Both the position numbers and the translations under genes were made by a program. A stretch of 64,000 nt of DNA from Stentor coeruleus (taxonomy: Eukaryota; Ciliophora; Heterotrichea; Heterotrichida; Stentoridae): positions 1-64,000 of the forward strand of contig MPUH01000197.1 in NCBI GenBank assembly GCA_001970955.1, read 5' to 3'. The notes beneath the pieces were generated by a model. That model saw only the letters and a list, made by a program, of their open reading frames with translations. It made no database searches and had not been told where the DNA came from. How positions within the stretch are numbered: the first letter of the stretch is position 1; each line of letters starts with the position of its first letter. Of the stretch, positions 1 through 10,368 are shown piece after piece.

Positions 1-38
1 CATTTTATCCTCATCAATCATTTCTTTATCCTCAACAC

Positions 39-1382
39 TTATATGTTTCGAAGTAACACATCCAACAGATTCTTTACATACCTTTGCCCACAACACCAAT
101 AAACCCCTTCACAATATTGACTTGAGTGTTCAATCCATGCCCAATTAAAATTTTTAACTTCAGTATACGGTTTTTGACAGCTTTTACAATATTTTTCCAA
201 CAGTAAATCTGCACTAAAACTTGTTTTATATGATTTCAACTTGCTTCTTAATTTTATATGTTCATCTTGTAAATCCTTATATTTCTTATCAAGTTCTTCA
301 GATTCATTTTTTTGTTTATCTCTAGTAAAAGTCAAACTTTTCACTTCATTTTCAAGTTTCGCGTTTTTATCCCTAAGCATTTTTATATATTTGTCTTTAC
401 GACCTTGTATTCCTAAAGTTATATCGCTTAGTTCTTTTATCATTTGTTCGAGTTCTGATTTTTCATCTGTCATTGTCATGACCATTTTCAAATCCCCTAT
501 ATGGGATTCACAAAGCACTTTCCCAGCATGGGCTATTTCTTGATATTCTTCAAGAAGTTTATCATCTATGCTTTGATGACCTATAAGGCTGTCTAATGAT
601 TGGTAAAGACCTTTGAGTTTTTCGCCTAGGATATCGTTTTCCATAACAAGTAAAGTGTTTACGTATTCGAGCTTGACAGCGATATTGCGGATTTTGTCGT
701 TTTTAGCTTTTTCTTCTTCGAGAAGTTTTGATAAAGTGGTGGAGTGGGCTTGTTCTTCTTCATAAAGGGCTTTATATTTGCAGTATTGTTCGTTCATGAA
801 TGAGTAGCCGAATTTTTCTTGGGTTACTTTTTTTAATGTTTGTGTTAGGGTGTAGTTTAGGAAAACTATATTTCCTTCTGAATTCAATAGTTTTTCATTC
901 AACCCTTTATAATCATTTTCATAAACAATTTTATCTTGATATGCCTGCTTTAACTGTCCTTCAATTTCAATTTTACTCTCTTTCATAGTCTCCAATTTGT
1001 TATTAAGCTCTTCTACCAATTTAAAATCGCTAATAATTCCTGAATCCTTCATTTCAATATGTTTTGCTTTTGTTCCATAACATTCACTTCTTCTTCTCAT
1101 TTGTTTAGCTTCTTTTTCTACTCTAAATAAAGGCATTATATAATCTTTGACAACAATTGCCGCTTGTTCTGGAGATACACTATTAGTTCTTGTCCTACTT
1201 CTAATATTTTTCAAGTTCCTAAACTTAGGTGATTCATTTGCACTGATATTCTGACTTCTTCTCTTAAAAATCTCAGCTAAAGTTCCACTAACAAATGATT
1301 TTTCCTTACGATTTTCAGTCAGGTTTTTGGATGTGAAATTGGTTATTGATGAAGTTGGGGTCACAATTTTGCACTGCCGCAT
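39..1382 (-). CDS. Coiled-coil protein with C-terminal Cys/His zinc-binding-like cluster
   Basis: This is a 447-residue open frame. Residues 1-110 are basic, Ser/Thr-rich and low in predicted structure. Residues about 125-390 are a long heptad-rich coiled coil. The C-terminus (about 399-433) has CxxC, a W..H..Y spacing, and YWCCG, which resembles a small Cys/His zinc module. The frame stops soon after YWCCG. A second frame on the same strand continues Cys- and His-containing sequence (GCVTSKH) to base 1 without a stop, so the true end may lie outside the window after a small indel. Function is unknown; a cytoskeletal or scaffold role is only a guess from the coiled coil. The start is the first ATG of the frame, just inside a G-poor leader. 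Confidence 0.75.
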   Translation of the reverse strand: MRQCKIVTPTSSITNFTSKNLTENRKEKSFVSGTLAEIFKRRSQNISANESPKFRNLKNIRSRTRTNSVSPEQAAIVVKDYIMPLFRVEKEAKQMRRRSECYGTKAKHIEMKDSGIISDFKLVEELNNKLETMKESKIEIEGQLKQAYQDKIVYENDYKGLNEKLLNSEGNIVFLNYTLTQTLKKVTQEKFGYSFMNEQYCKYKALYEEEQAHSTTLSKLLEEEKAKNDKIRNIAVKLEYVNTLLVMENDILGEKLKGLYQSLDSLIGHQSIDDKLLEEYQEIAHAGKVLCESHIGDLKMVMTMTDEKSELEQMIKELSDITLGIQGRKDKYIKMLRDKNAKLENEVKSLTFTRDKQKNESEELDKKYKDLQDEHIKLRSKLKSYKTSFSADLLLEKYCKSCQKPYTEVKNFNWAWIEHSSQYCEGVYWCCGQRYVKNLLDVLLRNI

Positions 1383-2491
1383 TATGATATCGAATAATTA
1401 TATCATGAGATATATTTTGAGAAAAATTATTTGAAGGTGATCAGAAGGAAGTTATTGAGATTAAAGGTAATACAGAAAGTTTTAAATTAGGATTAATATG
1501 TAATAAAATAATAGTTTTTTGGAAAAGGGGTTTTGGGTTTAGAGTAATGTTGAATAGTCTTATTATCAAAGGATGTATTTTGAAAAAAAATAAAAAAATG
1601 TTTTTATGATTAAACGTAAAAGAACGGGACCGAGAATATTTTAAAAAGGATTTAATAGCAAATACTGAATGACAAAAATATTTAAAGGCATTTTAGTTCA
1701 TAAAGTTTTAAGGGAAAAATTAGATAAAACATAGGCTTATTATCAGAATAATATTTATTTGATTGATATATACTTAGTAATGTAGAGAGTTAGGTAATAA
1801 AATATATACTTTTGATATTCAGGAGAAAAGTATTATAGTTTTTAGTTAAGAATTTATTGTAGAATTGAGTTTTTTAATAGGAGTATAAATAGTTATATTT
1901 ATTATATTTAAAATAATAATTAAGCTAGTCAAGAATTTAATGCAGGAAAGAGCATTATATAAATAGTATAAATAGTTATATTTAAAATAATAATTAAGCT
2001 TGTCAAGCACTTTAATGCAGGAAAGACAATATATAATATAAAATTTGTAAAATATGCATTTTTATTTTGACTCATATAGTTTGATTATCTTATATTTCAG
2101 CTTATTTTTCCATAACTTTGACTTAACAAAATATTTTAAACTTTAATTTTGTCTTAATAACAGAAATACTCATTTTATTTTTTTAGTTTTATAGTCGCTA
2201 TATTTTTCTTTATAGTCAAAAGAATGTTTTATCATCATCAAACATTAATGAAAATTGACTGAAAGTTAATATCTTATATAATATTTATCAAAAAATTACA
2301 TAATATTGATCATAATTGTTAATATTTTATGAATAGGCTGATTAATTCAATAAATACATAGCCAAGTAAGAAATGATAATATTTTACTTGAAAATGCAAA
2401 AAAAATCCTTCTTGTTATCATTCATTTCAAAAAAAAACCCTTTCTTTAATTCTCAGCTTTACTTTAAACCTTTCTAGCTTTTTTCCCTAAT
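1383..2491. other. AT-rich intergenic region
   Basis: No reading frame of note on either strand. The first 300 bases, which are the leader of the minus-strand coiled-coil gene, are almost free of C on the plus strand, meaning G-poor on the coding strand. An imperfect tandem repeat lies at about 1883-2033. I see no RNA gene. Confidence 0.6.
1883..2033. repeat. Imperfect tandem duplication, about 75 bp unit
   Basis: Two adjacent copies share the order TATAAATAGTTATATTTA, AAAATAATAATTAAGCT, GTCAAG and TTTAATGCAGGAAAGA. They differ by several substitutions and a short insertion (TATTATATT) in the first copy. There is no N between them, so this is a real, somewhat diverged local duplication and not a gap-edge overlap. 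Confidence 0.6.
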
Positions 2492-3265
2492 TTATCTATC
2501 CTTATAATATTTTTCCATGCATTTCTCCATATTCTGATAAAGTTTCGGTAAAGCCAAAGCTGTAGCTTTTTTCGCAAGCTTAGACGAGACTGTTCCTCCA
2601 AAATTCCCTTTAGTAATGCTTATAGCATGTGTTTTAAATTCTCCATCGCAAATATTTTTAAAATAATACCCTCCTACATACACTGTCATCCTGATGAATT
2701 TTTCGGTTTCTGGAAATTTCTCATGATCGCAAGATTTACTAACAACAATCATACCATCATCCATTTGCCTTATATTAGAAATCATCACTATTTCCCTTTG
2801 AGAAATTATTAGCGCCTTTTTCAGAATAGTGTATGTTATGAATTCATTCTGACTTTCAGTAGGTAATTCCTCAATATGATCGATATTTTTATCCCAACTG
2901 TGTCTTAGATCGGCTATTCTTGAAAATTTTATTATTTCTTCACCAGTGAATTTACTTTTCCATTCAGCTTTGATGATAAAACCTTCGTCAATATCTTGCC
3001 CATAAACAATAAACCCTTCTTTTTCAAGTAGTTTTTCAAAAATATTTGATGGAGGCATTGCACAGATCTCTAGAAACTCTGTTGGGTCGACACTAAAAAC
3101 TGTGGGGTCTAAATCGGCCTTTTTTTCCTCGATCATTTCTTGAGATGTGCTATCGGTGCTGTGATCAGTAAGGGCTATGTACTGATTGGCGTTGCTAGCT
3201 CTGTTTCTTTTCAGTCCAAAACAATCTGTACATTTTTTACACAAATTACCTGGAGCATTACCCAT
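2492..3265 (-). CDS. START-domain lipid-binding protein with N-terminal acylation signal
   Basis: The 257-residue protein starts MGN with Cys at 9, 12 and 15. This fits N-myristoylation of Gly2 plus palmitoylation, so it is probably membrane attached. Residues about 60-255 match the StAR-related lipid transfer (START) fold. Features include a central segment with ADLRHSWDKNI, a strand ending in REIVMISNIRQ, and a C-terminal amphipathic helix after GNFGGTVSSKLAKKA. START domains hold one lipid or sterol in a cavity; the ligand here cannot be read from sequence. A single domain with no fused partner is the short, membrane-anchored layout. The family call is good; the specific lipid is unknown. 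Confidence 0.82.
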   Translation of the reverse strand: MGNAPGNLCKKCTDCFGLKRNRASNANQYIALTDHSTDSTSQEMIEEKKADLDPTVFSVDPTEFLEICAMPPSNIFEKLLEKEGFIVYGQDIDEGFIIKAEWKSKFTGEEIIKFSRIADLRHSWDKNIDHIEELPTESQNEFITYTILKKALIISQREIVMISNIRQMDDGMIVVSKSCDHEKFPETEKFIRMTVYVGGYYFKNICDGEFKTHAISITKGNFGGTVSSKLAKKATALALPKLYQNMEKCMEKYYKDR

Positions 3266-3952
3266 TTATAAACATGAGCCTAACACCATCATGATCTTTT
3301 AAAAGGGATTGTATTATAAATGCTAAAAATTGTAAATTTTCAATATGAACCTTGCCTATAACGCTTATGAATATTTAAATATACAAATTACAATAAAATA
3401 TTCACTGATTAAAAGCATTTGAAATTGGTATGCATGAAAAATGCTTAAAAATCAATTATCTAATTATTATTTTATGTTTACATTGAGATTCAAATCAATA
3501 GTTTAATACATTTGAGGTAGAATGATGCTTGAGAAAAAATAAATTAAGGTTTATTTATGTTAATCAAGTGAGTCTTTAGCTAGGATTTATTAGATTTGGA
3601 TAAAAAATAATTTCTGATAAGCAAGATGCAAAATGATTTATTAAGTCCCAGATCTTTTAGCTTTTAATAATAAAATATTACGTATAAAACTTGTCCTGAT
3701 GCTTTCCAAAACCCTTGAGGGAAGAAAAATGAAGACAATCAACCCTGAACTCTGAAAATCCTGAAACCAATAATATATGAAAATCTTAAATACCCAAAAA
3801 TAAAGAACTCTAATTCAAAACCTCTAAGGAAAAGTTTTCCAAAAACATCTCAATACTCACACAACATCCTATCCAGCAAAATGAACTGCAAACTTTATGT
3901 TAAATTTGAACTAATAATCAAAGAAGCAAAAAAAGTATAAACATATTTAATA
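3266..3952. other. Intergenic region between START and TTLL genes
   Basis: About 690 bases, AT-rich, with no convincing frame. Bases 3266-3600 are C-poor on the plus strand (the leader side of the START gene). Bases 3740-3950 are G-poor on the plus strand. I see no RNA gene or repeat. Confidence 0.5.
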
Positions 3953-5785
3953 TTAACATAAATTTAAATCACGGTTATATTTGGCTTCATTAAAAATCAG
4001 CTCAAATTCATTGTTTAAAAGTCCTTGAGGATCTTTTTTAGTCCCATCTATATATTCACTAGGAAAAATCTGGTCAACTGTAAGGCAAAAAGCTTGGTCG
4101 ACCATTTTAGGAATCAAAGTTTCCAAATAAGGACTACTAAGTTCTAAACAGGGATTTGTATTTACTTCTATAAGCCAGACTTTATACTGTGTGTCTATTA
4201 AAAAGTCGTATCCAAGGATTTCAAATGAGTGAGTTTTACGGTTTGGGTCTAATTTCATATAAGTGGCTAAAGCAGTATCTTTAATTGTATCTTTGATTTG
4301 TGGGAGGATTTCCTTATAAAAGTCTATATCGCCGTATGTTTTTTGAAGATAGTCATGGAATTCTGAATATGAAAGTTTGTTTCCAGCTTCATGCTTGCCG
4401 TAGTTTTGTGAGTATTTCTGTACTGCATCATTTGTTAAATGGATGTATTTATTACTGACATTTTTAAGACTGTAGTCAACACTTGATGTTCTAAGATAAC
4501 CTTCTTTGTAAAAAAAACATTGGAAGTTACCCATTATGCAAGTAATTACAGCATAGCAGCGGATATCGAATTTGCGACCTTTATAGAGAAGAGGATTGTC
4601 GATATATTTTTGTATTACAAAAGTTCGCTCATTGTCTGATTCGTAATTGTTTATTGAGTCAACTATTTGCTCTAGAGTTGAGCAGACATGGATACCAAAG
4701 CCTCGATTTGTGCACTCTCCAGGTTTGACAATCCACACATTGCCAACACCTAAATTCTGCAACTCATGAAACTTACTGACAAATATTTTAAAATTCGCAT
4801 CATAAGACCCATAAGAAACATGAAAAGTCAGTGGTATTTTACTAAACGGATTAATACGATTTTCCGTATAATAACTATGCATATTAAAAAACAGTCTTTT
4901 TTTCGATGTTAGTTCTTTATTCGCATTCAGCCTATTATACAATTTAGCTTTAGACGGTAAAATTGAGTTCACAGGTACAACTTGACAATAAATATCCTGA
5001 GGCATTATCAAAGGATATTCACTAACAGCCAAAACTGTATTTTTCTCTTCTTTTATCTCATAATCAGCTAAAGAATCAGTAATCGAGCTTTTTTTCAAAG
5101 CTGTCCACATAAAATTTGCTCCTATATGCGAGTAGACCCTTTTCCATTTGGGACGTTTTTTCATAGTTTTGAATATCAATTCTGAGTTGTTCCCAGGTCC
5201 AAGGAAATACTTGTATATACATTCTTCTTCTTCTTTAACTATGATTCCATTTGATTTTTGTAAGGATTGTGATAGGGTTTCTTTTTTTTGTAAGACTTTT
5301 AAACGGTTTGCTTTAGGTGTTGTGGTTTTCATACGGTGGTTGCTCAGTGGGGTTTTGTATACAATGGATAATTCAGTTAATGCGGTTGATGAACGAATTG
5401 GGTAGCCTAAGGTACTTGAGTTTCCATTTACATTAGGGTTGGACATACACTTGTAGATTTTTGCCCCATTTTCAAGCTCGATTGATTCTGCACTTGGATT
5501 TTTTCCATTCGCTTTTATCAAGGATTTTTTGGCTAGAGCGCCCATCAGTGGTGTTAAGGGTTTCTTTTGAGAAACAAAAGTTTTTCCTGAAGCCATAAAA
5601 TTTTGCAAGGTGCGTTCAAGTCTTGATTGCTTGACTGGGGTTAGAATCCTCCTCAGGTCTGGAGAAGAAAGTCTTTTCCTCGAGTTTTTTTCTGATAAAA
5701 ACATGACTTGAAGAGGCTTACCTGTTATTGATAACAGAGGAGGTGAGTTTAGATCTTTTACTGAATGTCCAGCTTTGCGTTCCAT
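3953..5785 (-). CDS. Tubulin tyrosine ligase-like (TTLL) family enzyme
   Basis: 610 residues. The first 230 are a basic, Ser/Thr-rich extension. Residues about 240-590 are the TTL catalytic domain of the ATP-grasp fold. It has VWIVKPGECTNRGFGI near 350, a KFDIRCY strand, HLTNDAVQKYS, and the metal/ATP site EVNTNPCLE near 540. TTLL enzymes add glutamate, glycine or tyrosine to tubulin tails and control ciliary microtubules, which suits a heavily ciliated cell. The conserved core looks intact. The sequence alone does not separate glutamylase from glycylase; the layout is closest to TTLL3/TTLL8-like or ciliate TTLLs of uncertain specificity. The gene is single exon. Confidence 0.9.
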   Translation of the reverse strand: MERKAGHSVKDLNSPPLLSITGKPLQVMFLSEKNSRKRLSSPDLRRILTPVKQSRLERTLQNFMASGKTFVSQKKPLTPLMGALAKKSLIKANGKNPSAESIELENGAKIYKCMSNPNVNGNSSTLGYPIRSSTALTELSIVYKTPLSNHRMKTTTPKANRLKVLQKKETLSQSLQKSNGIIVKEEEECIYKYFLGPGNNSELIFKTMKKRPKWKRVYSHIGANFMWTALKKSSITDSLADYEIKEEKNTVLAVSEYPLIMPQDIYCQVVPVNSILPSKAKLYNRLNANKELTSKKRLFFNMHSYYTENRINPFSKIPLTFHVSYGSYDANFKIFVSKFHELQNLGVGNVWIVKPGECTNRGFGIHVCSTLEQIVDSINNYESDNERTFVIQKYIDNPLLYKGRKFDIRCYAVITCIMGNFQCFFYKEGYLRTSSVDYSLKNVSNKYIHLTNDAVQKYSQNYGKHEAGNKLSYSEFHDYLQKTYGDIDFYKEILPQIKDTIKDTALATYMKLDPNRKTHSFEILGYDFLIDTQYKVWLIEVNTNPCLELSSPYLETLIPKMVDQAFCLTVDQIFPSEYIDGTKKDPQGLLNNEFELIFNEAKYNRDLNLC

Positions 5786-7081
5786 TTAGATATATATTTT
5801 TTTCATGAATTATTTAAATTTGAGAGAAAGCTGTATTTTTAGTAGCCAATAATATGCTAAAAATCGAGAATTTTTGTGTTGTTTGATTTATGAATAACTA
5901 TTTGGTTTTATGAAGGTTTTAATTTTTAGTGTGGTGTTATTAGAAGTATGGATTTAAATACTAATTGTTTTTAGTTTTGATTATAATAGTGATTATGTCA
6001 ATTAGATTTGGAACTTTAGGAATTATAATGTTTACTTTTAATACGGAGTAGATGTAAAATATTATATAGGAATTAATCAAAATTCTAATGTTCATGGCTT
6101 CCCTTATAGATTGCATGTGAAAGTATGCTTTAAGTGATTTATTTATAAAAAAATATAATTAAAATATGCCAAAATAGATAATCGGTATTTGAGAGTTGTT
6201 GATTTTTTATAGTTGCTTATTTTGATATATTTTAATGTTTAATTATAAGACAATGCAAACTGATATGCTACAATCATGCTCAAAGAAAATTGCTACACTA
6301 AATGGTAAAAAGGCATATAACTTTAGAAAATTTAAGGTGAATTTAACTGGAGAAAGTATCGCTTTTCAGAAAAAAAATTGGAAAATACTTTAATAAAATT
6401 TTAGAAAACGGCTAAAGGACAACGCATTATCAATTTATATCAATCATCAATAGAGGATATCTTAATCATAAGACAAGAAATTCAAATTAAATATAAGAGA
6501 AATTGCTAAGTAATAGCTTTGATATTTATCATTATTAGATTTGCATTTTTGTGTTTAGTGAAAGTATTAAAAATAACAATTACTATAAAAGATTTATGAG
6601 AGTTTTGATTTAACTATCGAATCTGAATTCTTAAAGATTTTTTTATGTGAAATAAAAGTAAAAAAATAGTATTTGTAAGTTTACAGTTTTATTTATTATA
6701 TATTGGCTAGCATTTAATGAATAAACTAACTATAACCTAATTAGCACCTCTGTTAATATTTACCCAATATTTGTATAAATTTAATTAAGTTATTCTAAAT
6801 ATTGTTATAAATATATATTATTTTCCAATCAGGGATAGCAAATAACACCTTCTATTTTCTCTTTGGATGATTTTATTTTTTACAAAAAATAACCATAAAG
6901 ATTAAAACATATTATTGCTACTTTAATAGATTTCTTAAAATACTAAGCATCCTAATAGTGCAATCTCAATATCATTAATCCATTTAACTTAAAAAAAGAC
7001 TCTAACCTCTTAGCCTTATCACCTTTTAAGTTTCTTTACCCAAAATAATCATATCCTAAAAAAAGTGTAAAAATATAACAA
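5786..7081. other. AT-rich intergenic region, divergent promoters
   Basis: About 1.3 kb between a minus-strand and a plus-strand gene, so it should hold both promoters. A 52-codon open frame sits at 6235-6393. Otherwise I see only AT-rich sequence, no tRNA and no repeat. Confidence 0.5.
6235..6393 (+). CDS. Possible small ORF, 52 residues, unknown
   Basis: An ATG-to-TAA frame encodes a basic peptide containing CSKKIATLNGKKAYNFRKFK. It is richer in G and C than its surroundings. I recognise no family and see no 15-nt intron that extends it. It may be a small gene, a decayed exon or chance. Confidence 0.2.
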   Translation: MFNYKTMQTDMLQSCSKKIATLNGKKAYNFRKFKVNLTGESIAFQKKNWKIL

Positions 7082-9025
7082 ATGGCAAGCGATAGTAACA
7101 CTAGAGAGTTAGAATGGTTTGATTTAGAAACACGAATGCGTGAACTGCTTTACTCCCAGCTAGAACCTGTGATTTCAAAAGCTAAAGAAGACCGTGAACA
7201 ATACAATATCCTAAGAATCTACTGCCGAAACCTAGAAAAGCGTTTAAAAGATTTAGAAATTGTAGTCCTTGGAGACAAAAACGCTGAGACTGCCATCATG
7301 AACCTTGTAAATCGTTGTTCAGACATCGATGGCCTACTTAAAAAAAACATCGTCAGGTTCAATCAAGAGTTTTCGAAAACTGATGAGCATTTTAAAGCCC
7401 TTGAATTCCAACTTGCAGCTCAAGAAGAGTCTGTAAAAATCATTTTAGACAAAAAAGACCATGCGGATGCTGATATATCAAAGCTCAAATCTTTATTAGA
7501 TGAACATAAAACAACAGTTTTAAGTGAAGTTGAAAGTCTTAGTATGAGTTTTCAAGATATGAACAAAGCATATGTTAATGTTGCAATGAAAACTGAAGAA
7601 AGAGCTATGGAAGCATATTATAAAGCACAAACGAATAGTTTGGAAATGTATAATTACAAGAAAGAAATTGACAATATTCGTAAAGATATTGTTGAGTCTT
7701 TAACTTTGATAAGAGAAGTTAGAGGATATAAAGTTGATACTAGTGTTTTTGACCAGAAAAACGAGTTTGTGATGAAAAAATTCGAGGATTTGACTTTTGA
7801 GCTGCAGAGACAAAATGATGAGATACTTAAACGTGATGATTTTATTGAAAAATTTATACCTTTGCAAATGGCTACGATGATATCAGATTATTTGCATTAT
7901 TTTAATGACTTGAGAACAAGGAAAAAAATCGCAGAGTTTGAAGATTTGAAGTTAAAAGCTTTGAATATTTCAGCTTTAGAAAGCAAAGACACTCAAACTT
8001 TGGATAATAGAATAACAGAAATATTAGATCAAATGAAACATGTTGAAGAAAGGAAAGTTGAACTTCTGACAAACGACACAAATGCTAATAAAGAGAAAAA
8101 AGCTACTCGGACGTTAAAGGTTGGGGAAATAATGTTCCCACCGAATTATGAAGAAACGCCTAAAGGTCCTCCAGGGTTGACGAAAGAGGAAGTTGAAGAC
8201 ATTGTGCAAAAACTGCTGACGAGTCGCTTGGAAAATGATTTTTTGCGTTTTAGACTGGAAATGCAGAAAAACATACAAGATGTAAATAAAACTTTAGCTA
8301 GTACTTGTAATGAATCACAAACTATGGACCAGCAGATAATGTCAGAAATCCAGGAATTGCAGAAAAAAATCGATAAAAACCAAAAAAACCATGGCGATGG
8401 CCAGTCTGAACTTGCAAAAGCTTATGAAATATTGAAAAGCGAACTAAAATTTTCTGTACACTCTTTAAATAACCTTGGGCAAATGGTTGTTTGTCTTGTA
8501 GAAAATGCACAAATACAACAAGCACTTGAAGCTCAGGATGAAGAAGATCGGCATAATATGGCTTACAATTTTGAAAAAGAACTTCAAAGTGAAATGGCTG
8601 CTAACACTCCAAGAACTCCAAGGACACCAGCTGCAAATTTAGCTTATAAGTCTACAATTCCTTCAGCAAATTTCGCTTTTCAGAAAAAATGTGTATCTTG
8701 TGGTACTGCTAATAGTATATTAAGTGGTTTTAGGACATCATTAATGTACAAGCCCACAGCTTTATTTTACAGGAACAAAAAGTTTGAAAGACCTGAATTA
8801 ATCGGCCTTAAAGGGAGAATACTCAAAGCATGCTGGGAATCCACAGCAAGCAGCCTTCCTTGGAAGCATGAAGCATTTGAAAAAATTATAACAGAAGCCG
8901 CAAGGAATAATATAAACACAAGTCTTGATGATACAGAAAGAGAACTTCCATCTTTAGTAACCCCGTCAGTAAGAGCAAAATCTACAAACAACCGAAGATT
9001 TAGGTTAGGATCTTTGCAAATGTAA
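7082..9025 (+). CDS. Large coiled-coil protein, unknown function
   Basis: 647 residues. Residues about 10-480 are almost continuous heptad-type coiled coil with many KxxE patterns. A Thr/Pro segment with repeated TPRTP lies near 515. A conserved-looking C-terminal part holds a CVSCG motif near 539, then aromatic-rich sequence. The last 60 residues are Ser/Arg-rich. The CxxCG plus coiled coil suggests a structural ciliary or cortical protein, but I do not recognise the family. Its stop lies 20 bases from the stop of the convergent EF-hand-like gene. The start is the first ATG after A-rich context (AACAAATG). Confidence 0.8.
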   Translation: MASDSNTRELEWFDLETRMRELLYSQLEPVISKAKEDREQYNILRIYCRNLEKRLKDLEIVVLGDKNAETAIMNLVNRCSDIDGLLKKNIVRFNQEFSKTDEHFKALEFQLAAQEESVKIILDKKDHADADISKLKSLLDEHKTTVLSEVESLSMSFQDMNKAYVNVAMKTEERAMEAYYKAQTNSLEMYNYKKEIDNIRKDIVESLTLIREVRGYKVDTSVFDQKNEFVMKKFEDLTFELQRQNDEILKRDDFIEKFIPLQMATMISDYLHYFNDLRTRKKIAEFEDLKLKALNISALESKDTQTLDNRITEILDQMKHVEERKVELLTNDTNANKEKKATRTLKVGEIMFPPNYEETPKGPPGLTKEEVEDIVQKLLTSRLENDFLRFRLEMQKNIQDVNKTLASTCNESQTMDQQIMSEIQELQKKIDKNQKNHGDGQSELAKAYEILKSELKFSVHSLNNLGQMVVCLVENAQIQQALEAQDEEDRHNMAYNFEKELQSEMAANTPRTPRTPAANLAYKSTIPSANFAFQKKCVSCGTANSILSGFRTSLMYKPTALFYRNKKFERPELIGLKGRILKACWESTASSLPWKHEAFEKIITEAARNNINTSLDDTERELPSLVTPSVRAKSTNNRRFRLGSLQM

Positions 9026-9045
9026 AGATAATAATATTAATGATA

Positions 9046-9822
9046 TTAATCTTCATCTTCAGAAGATAAAGGAATGTTATGGTCAAAATCAGCGAAATCT
9101 CTAGCTGAAGTTTCTTCAACTCCTCCATGCCTTTCAACTTCTACAACATTTTGCCCTTTAGAAAGTTTTTTGCTCTTGTCTGCAAGGACTGCTCTTCTTA
9201 AATACCCTGAGTTTAGGAGTTTTTTTGCGTAAGAGTCAGTGAAAGCATCTAAGAACTGATCTTTTGTTATATAGTTTTTATCAGAAACAAGCATTTTCAT
9301 AAACTTTTCCTTGAATTTATCTTTTCTTTCCATGAGTTTTTCATATAAAACCTCAAGAGATTCGTTGTTCGGGTAAATTTTTTGACATAAAAGGTACATT
9401 TTGTCTATAAGCACAAAGATAATCCCATCAATCATGTTTTCTGAAGTCTTTCTTGTCATGATTTTCGTAGCTTTAGGGTCAAATGCATCAAAGAGTATTG
9501 ATGCTTTTATATCAAGACCTCCTTGGCTTAGATACACAGCTAATATCAGAAAATAAGGTAATAAATATCCTTCAGAAGTCTTAAATTCTTCATAAAAGTC
9601 ACGAACTGCATCTGAATGGATATATCGACCTATACCCAAGCCTAGAGTACTGATTATCAGCTCCCATTGCTTATCGTTTATAAGTCCTGAAAATGAGTAT
9701 TTCCTAAAAATCAGATCGAGATCTTGAGCTTCATGATATTGGAAGGCTAAGTGATCTTCGGAGCGAAGGAAAATCAGTTCGTTTTCTTTGAGTTCTTCGC
9801 CTCTTACTAAGTTACAACCCAT
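9046..9822 (-). CDS. EF-hand-like protein with N-terminal acylation signal
   Basis: 258 residues starting MGC, which fits Gly2 myristoylation and Cys3 palmitoylation. Helical pairs at about 30-60, 80-125 and 170-200 follow the spacing of recoverin/calcineurin-B/CIB-like EF-hand proteins. Examples are FDPKATKIMTRKT and SDKNYITKDQF. The loops lack a full set of Asp/Glu ligands, so calcium binding is doubtful. The acidic C-terminus ends in DEDED-type sequence. The likely role is a membrane-tethered regulator, but this is inferred. Bases 9724-9822 recur after the N at 9886 as a partial copy with only synonymous changes in the coding part. Confidence 0.65.
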   Translation of the reverse strand: MGCNLVRGEELKENELIFLRSEDHLAFQYHEAQDLDLIFRKYSFSGLINDKQWELIISTLGLGIGRYIHSDAVRDFYEEFKTSEGYLLPYFLILAVYLSQGGLDIKASILFDAFDPKATKIMTRKTSENMIDGIIFVLIDKMYLLCQKIYPNNESLEVLYEKLMERKDKFKEKFMKMLVSDKNYITKDQFLDAFTDSYAKKLLNSGYLRRAVLADKSKKLSKGQNVVEVERHGGVEETSARDFADFDHNIPLSSEDED

Positions 9823-10050
9823 TTTTATTTTTACTGGTATATCAAAGTTTATTAGGAAGGGAGTTTTTATTGAGAATATTATAGGNTTTGAGCTTCATGA
9901 TATTGGAAGGCTAAGTGATCTTCGGAGCGAAGGAAAATCAGCTCATTTTCTTTGAGTTCTTCGCCTCTTACTAAGTTACAACCCATTTTTTATTTTTACT
10001 GGTATATCAAAGTTTATTAGGAAGGGAGTTTTTATTGAGAATATTATAGG
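9724..10050. repeat. Gap-edge direct repeat around N at 9886
   Basis: Bases 9724-9885 and 9888-10050 are near-identical, about 162 bp each, on either side of one N. They include the 5' end of the EF-hand-like gene. Differences are two synonymous codon changes (AAC/AAT and GAA/GAG) and one extra T. This looks like two haplotype contig ends that were not merged, not a real duplication. Confidence 0.8.
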
Positions 10051-10368
10051 GTTTTTGTGAAAGATTTTAGGGGGATAGAGATTGTGGGAGAAAGTTTTGG
10101 TATATGGATTTTTTATAGTAAAAAATATATTGTTTTTATAAGCTTTAGAGAAAAAGAAGATGATAAGAGGGATTATTTGTAATTATAATGGACATTTGAA
10201 TTAGAAATTATTATAGGAAAAGTAGAAAATATGATTTTATTTTGTGGATTGTGGGTTATATTTTATTTTTTTAAAGACTTTTACTTTGATTTAAGGCATT
10301 TTGTAAGATGGGTAAAATTATTAAGTTCTGCATATTAAATTTATGATGATTTTTGGGATTATGTATAA
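10051..10368. other. Intergenic, C-poor plus strand
   Basis: About 320 bases upstream of the EF-hand-like gene and downstream of the next minus-strand gene. Very few C on the plus strand. No frame, RNA gene or repeat seen. Confidence 0.5.

Noticed and set aside
3226-3240. Possible 15-nt intron in the START gene (GTAAAAAATGTACAG)
   Set aside because: It is in frame without a stop, and its removal is not needed; GT...AG 15-mers occur by chance at about the rate I see in other genes.
7082-7450. 16-nt GTAA...AG stretches in the 647-residue coiled-coil gene
   Set aside because: Removing 16 bases would break a long open frame, so they are coding sequence.
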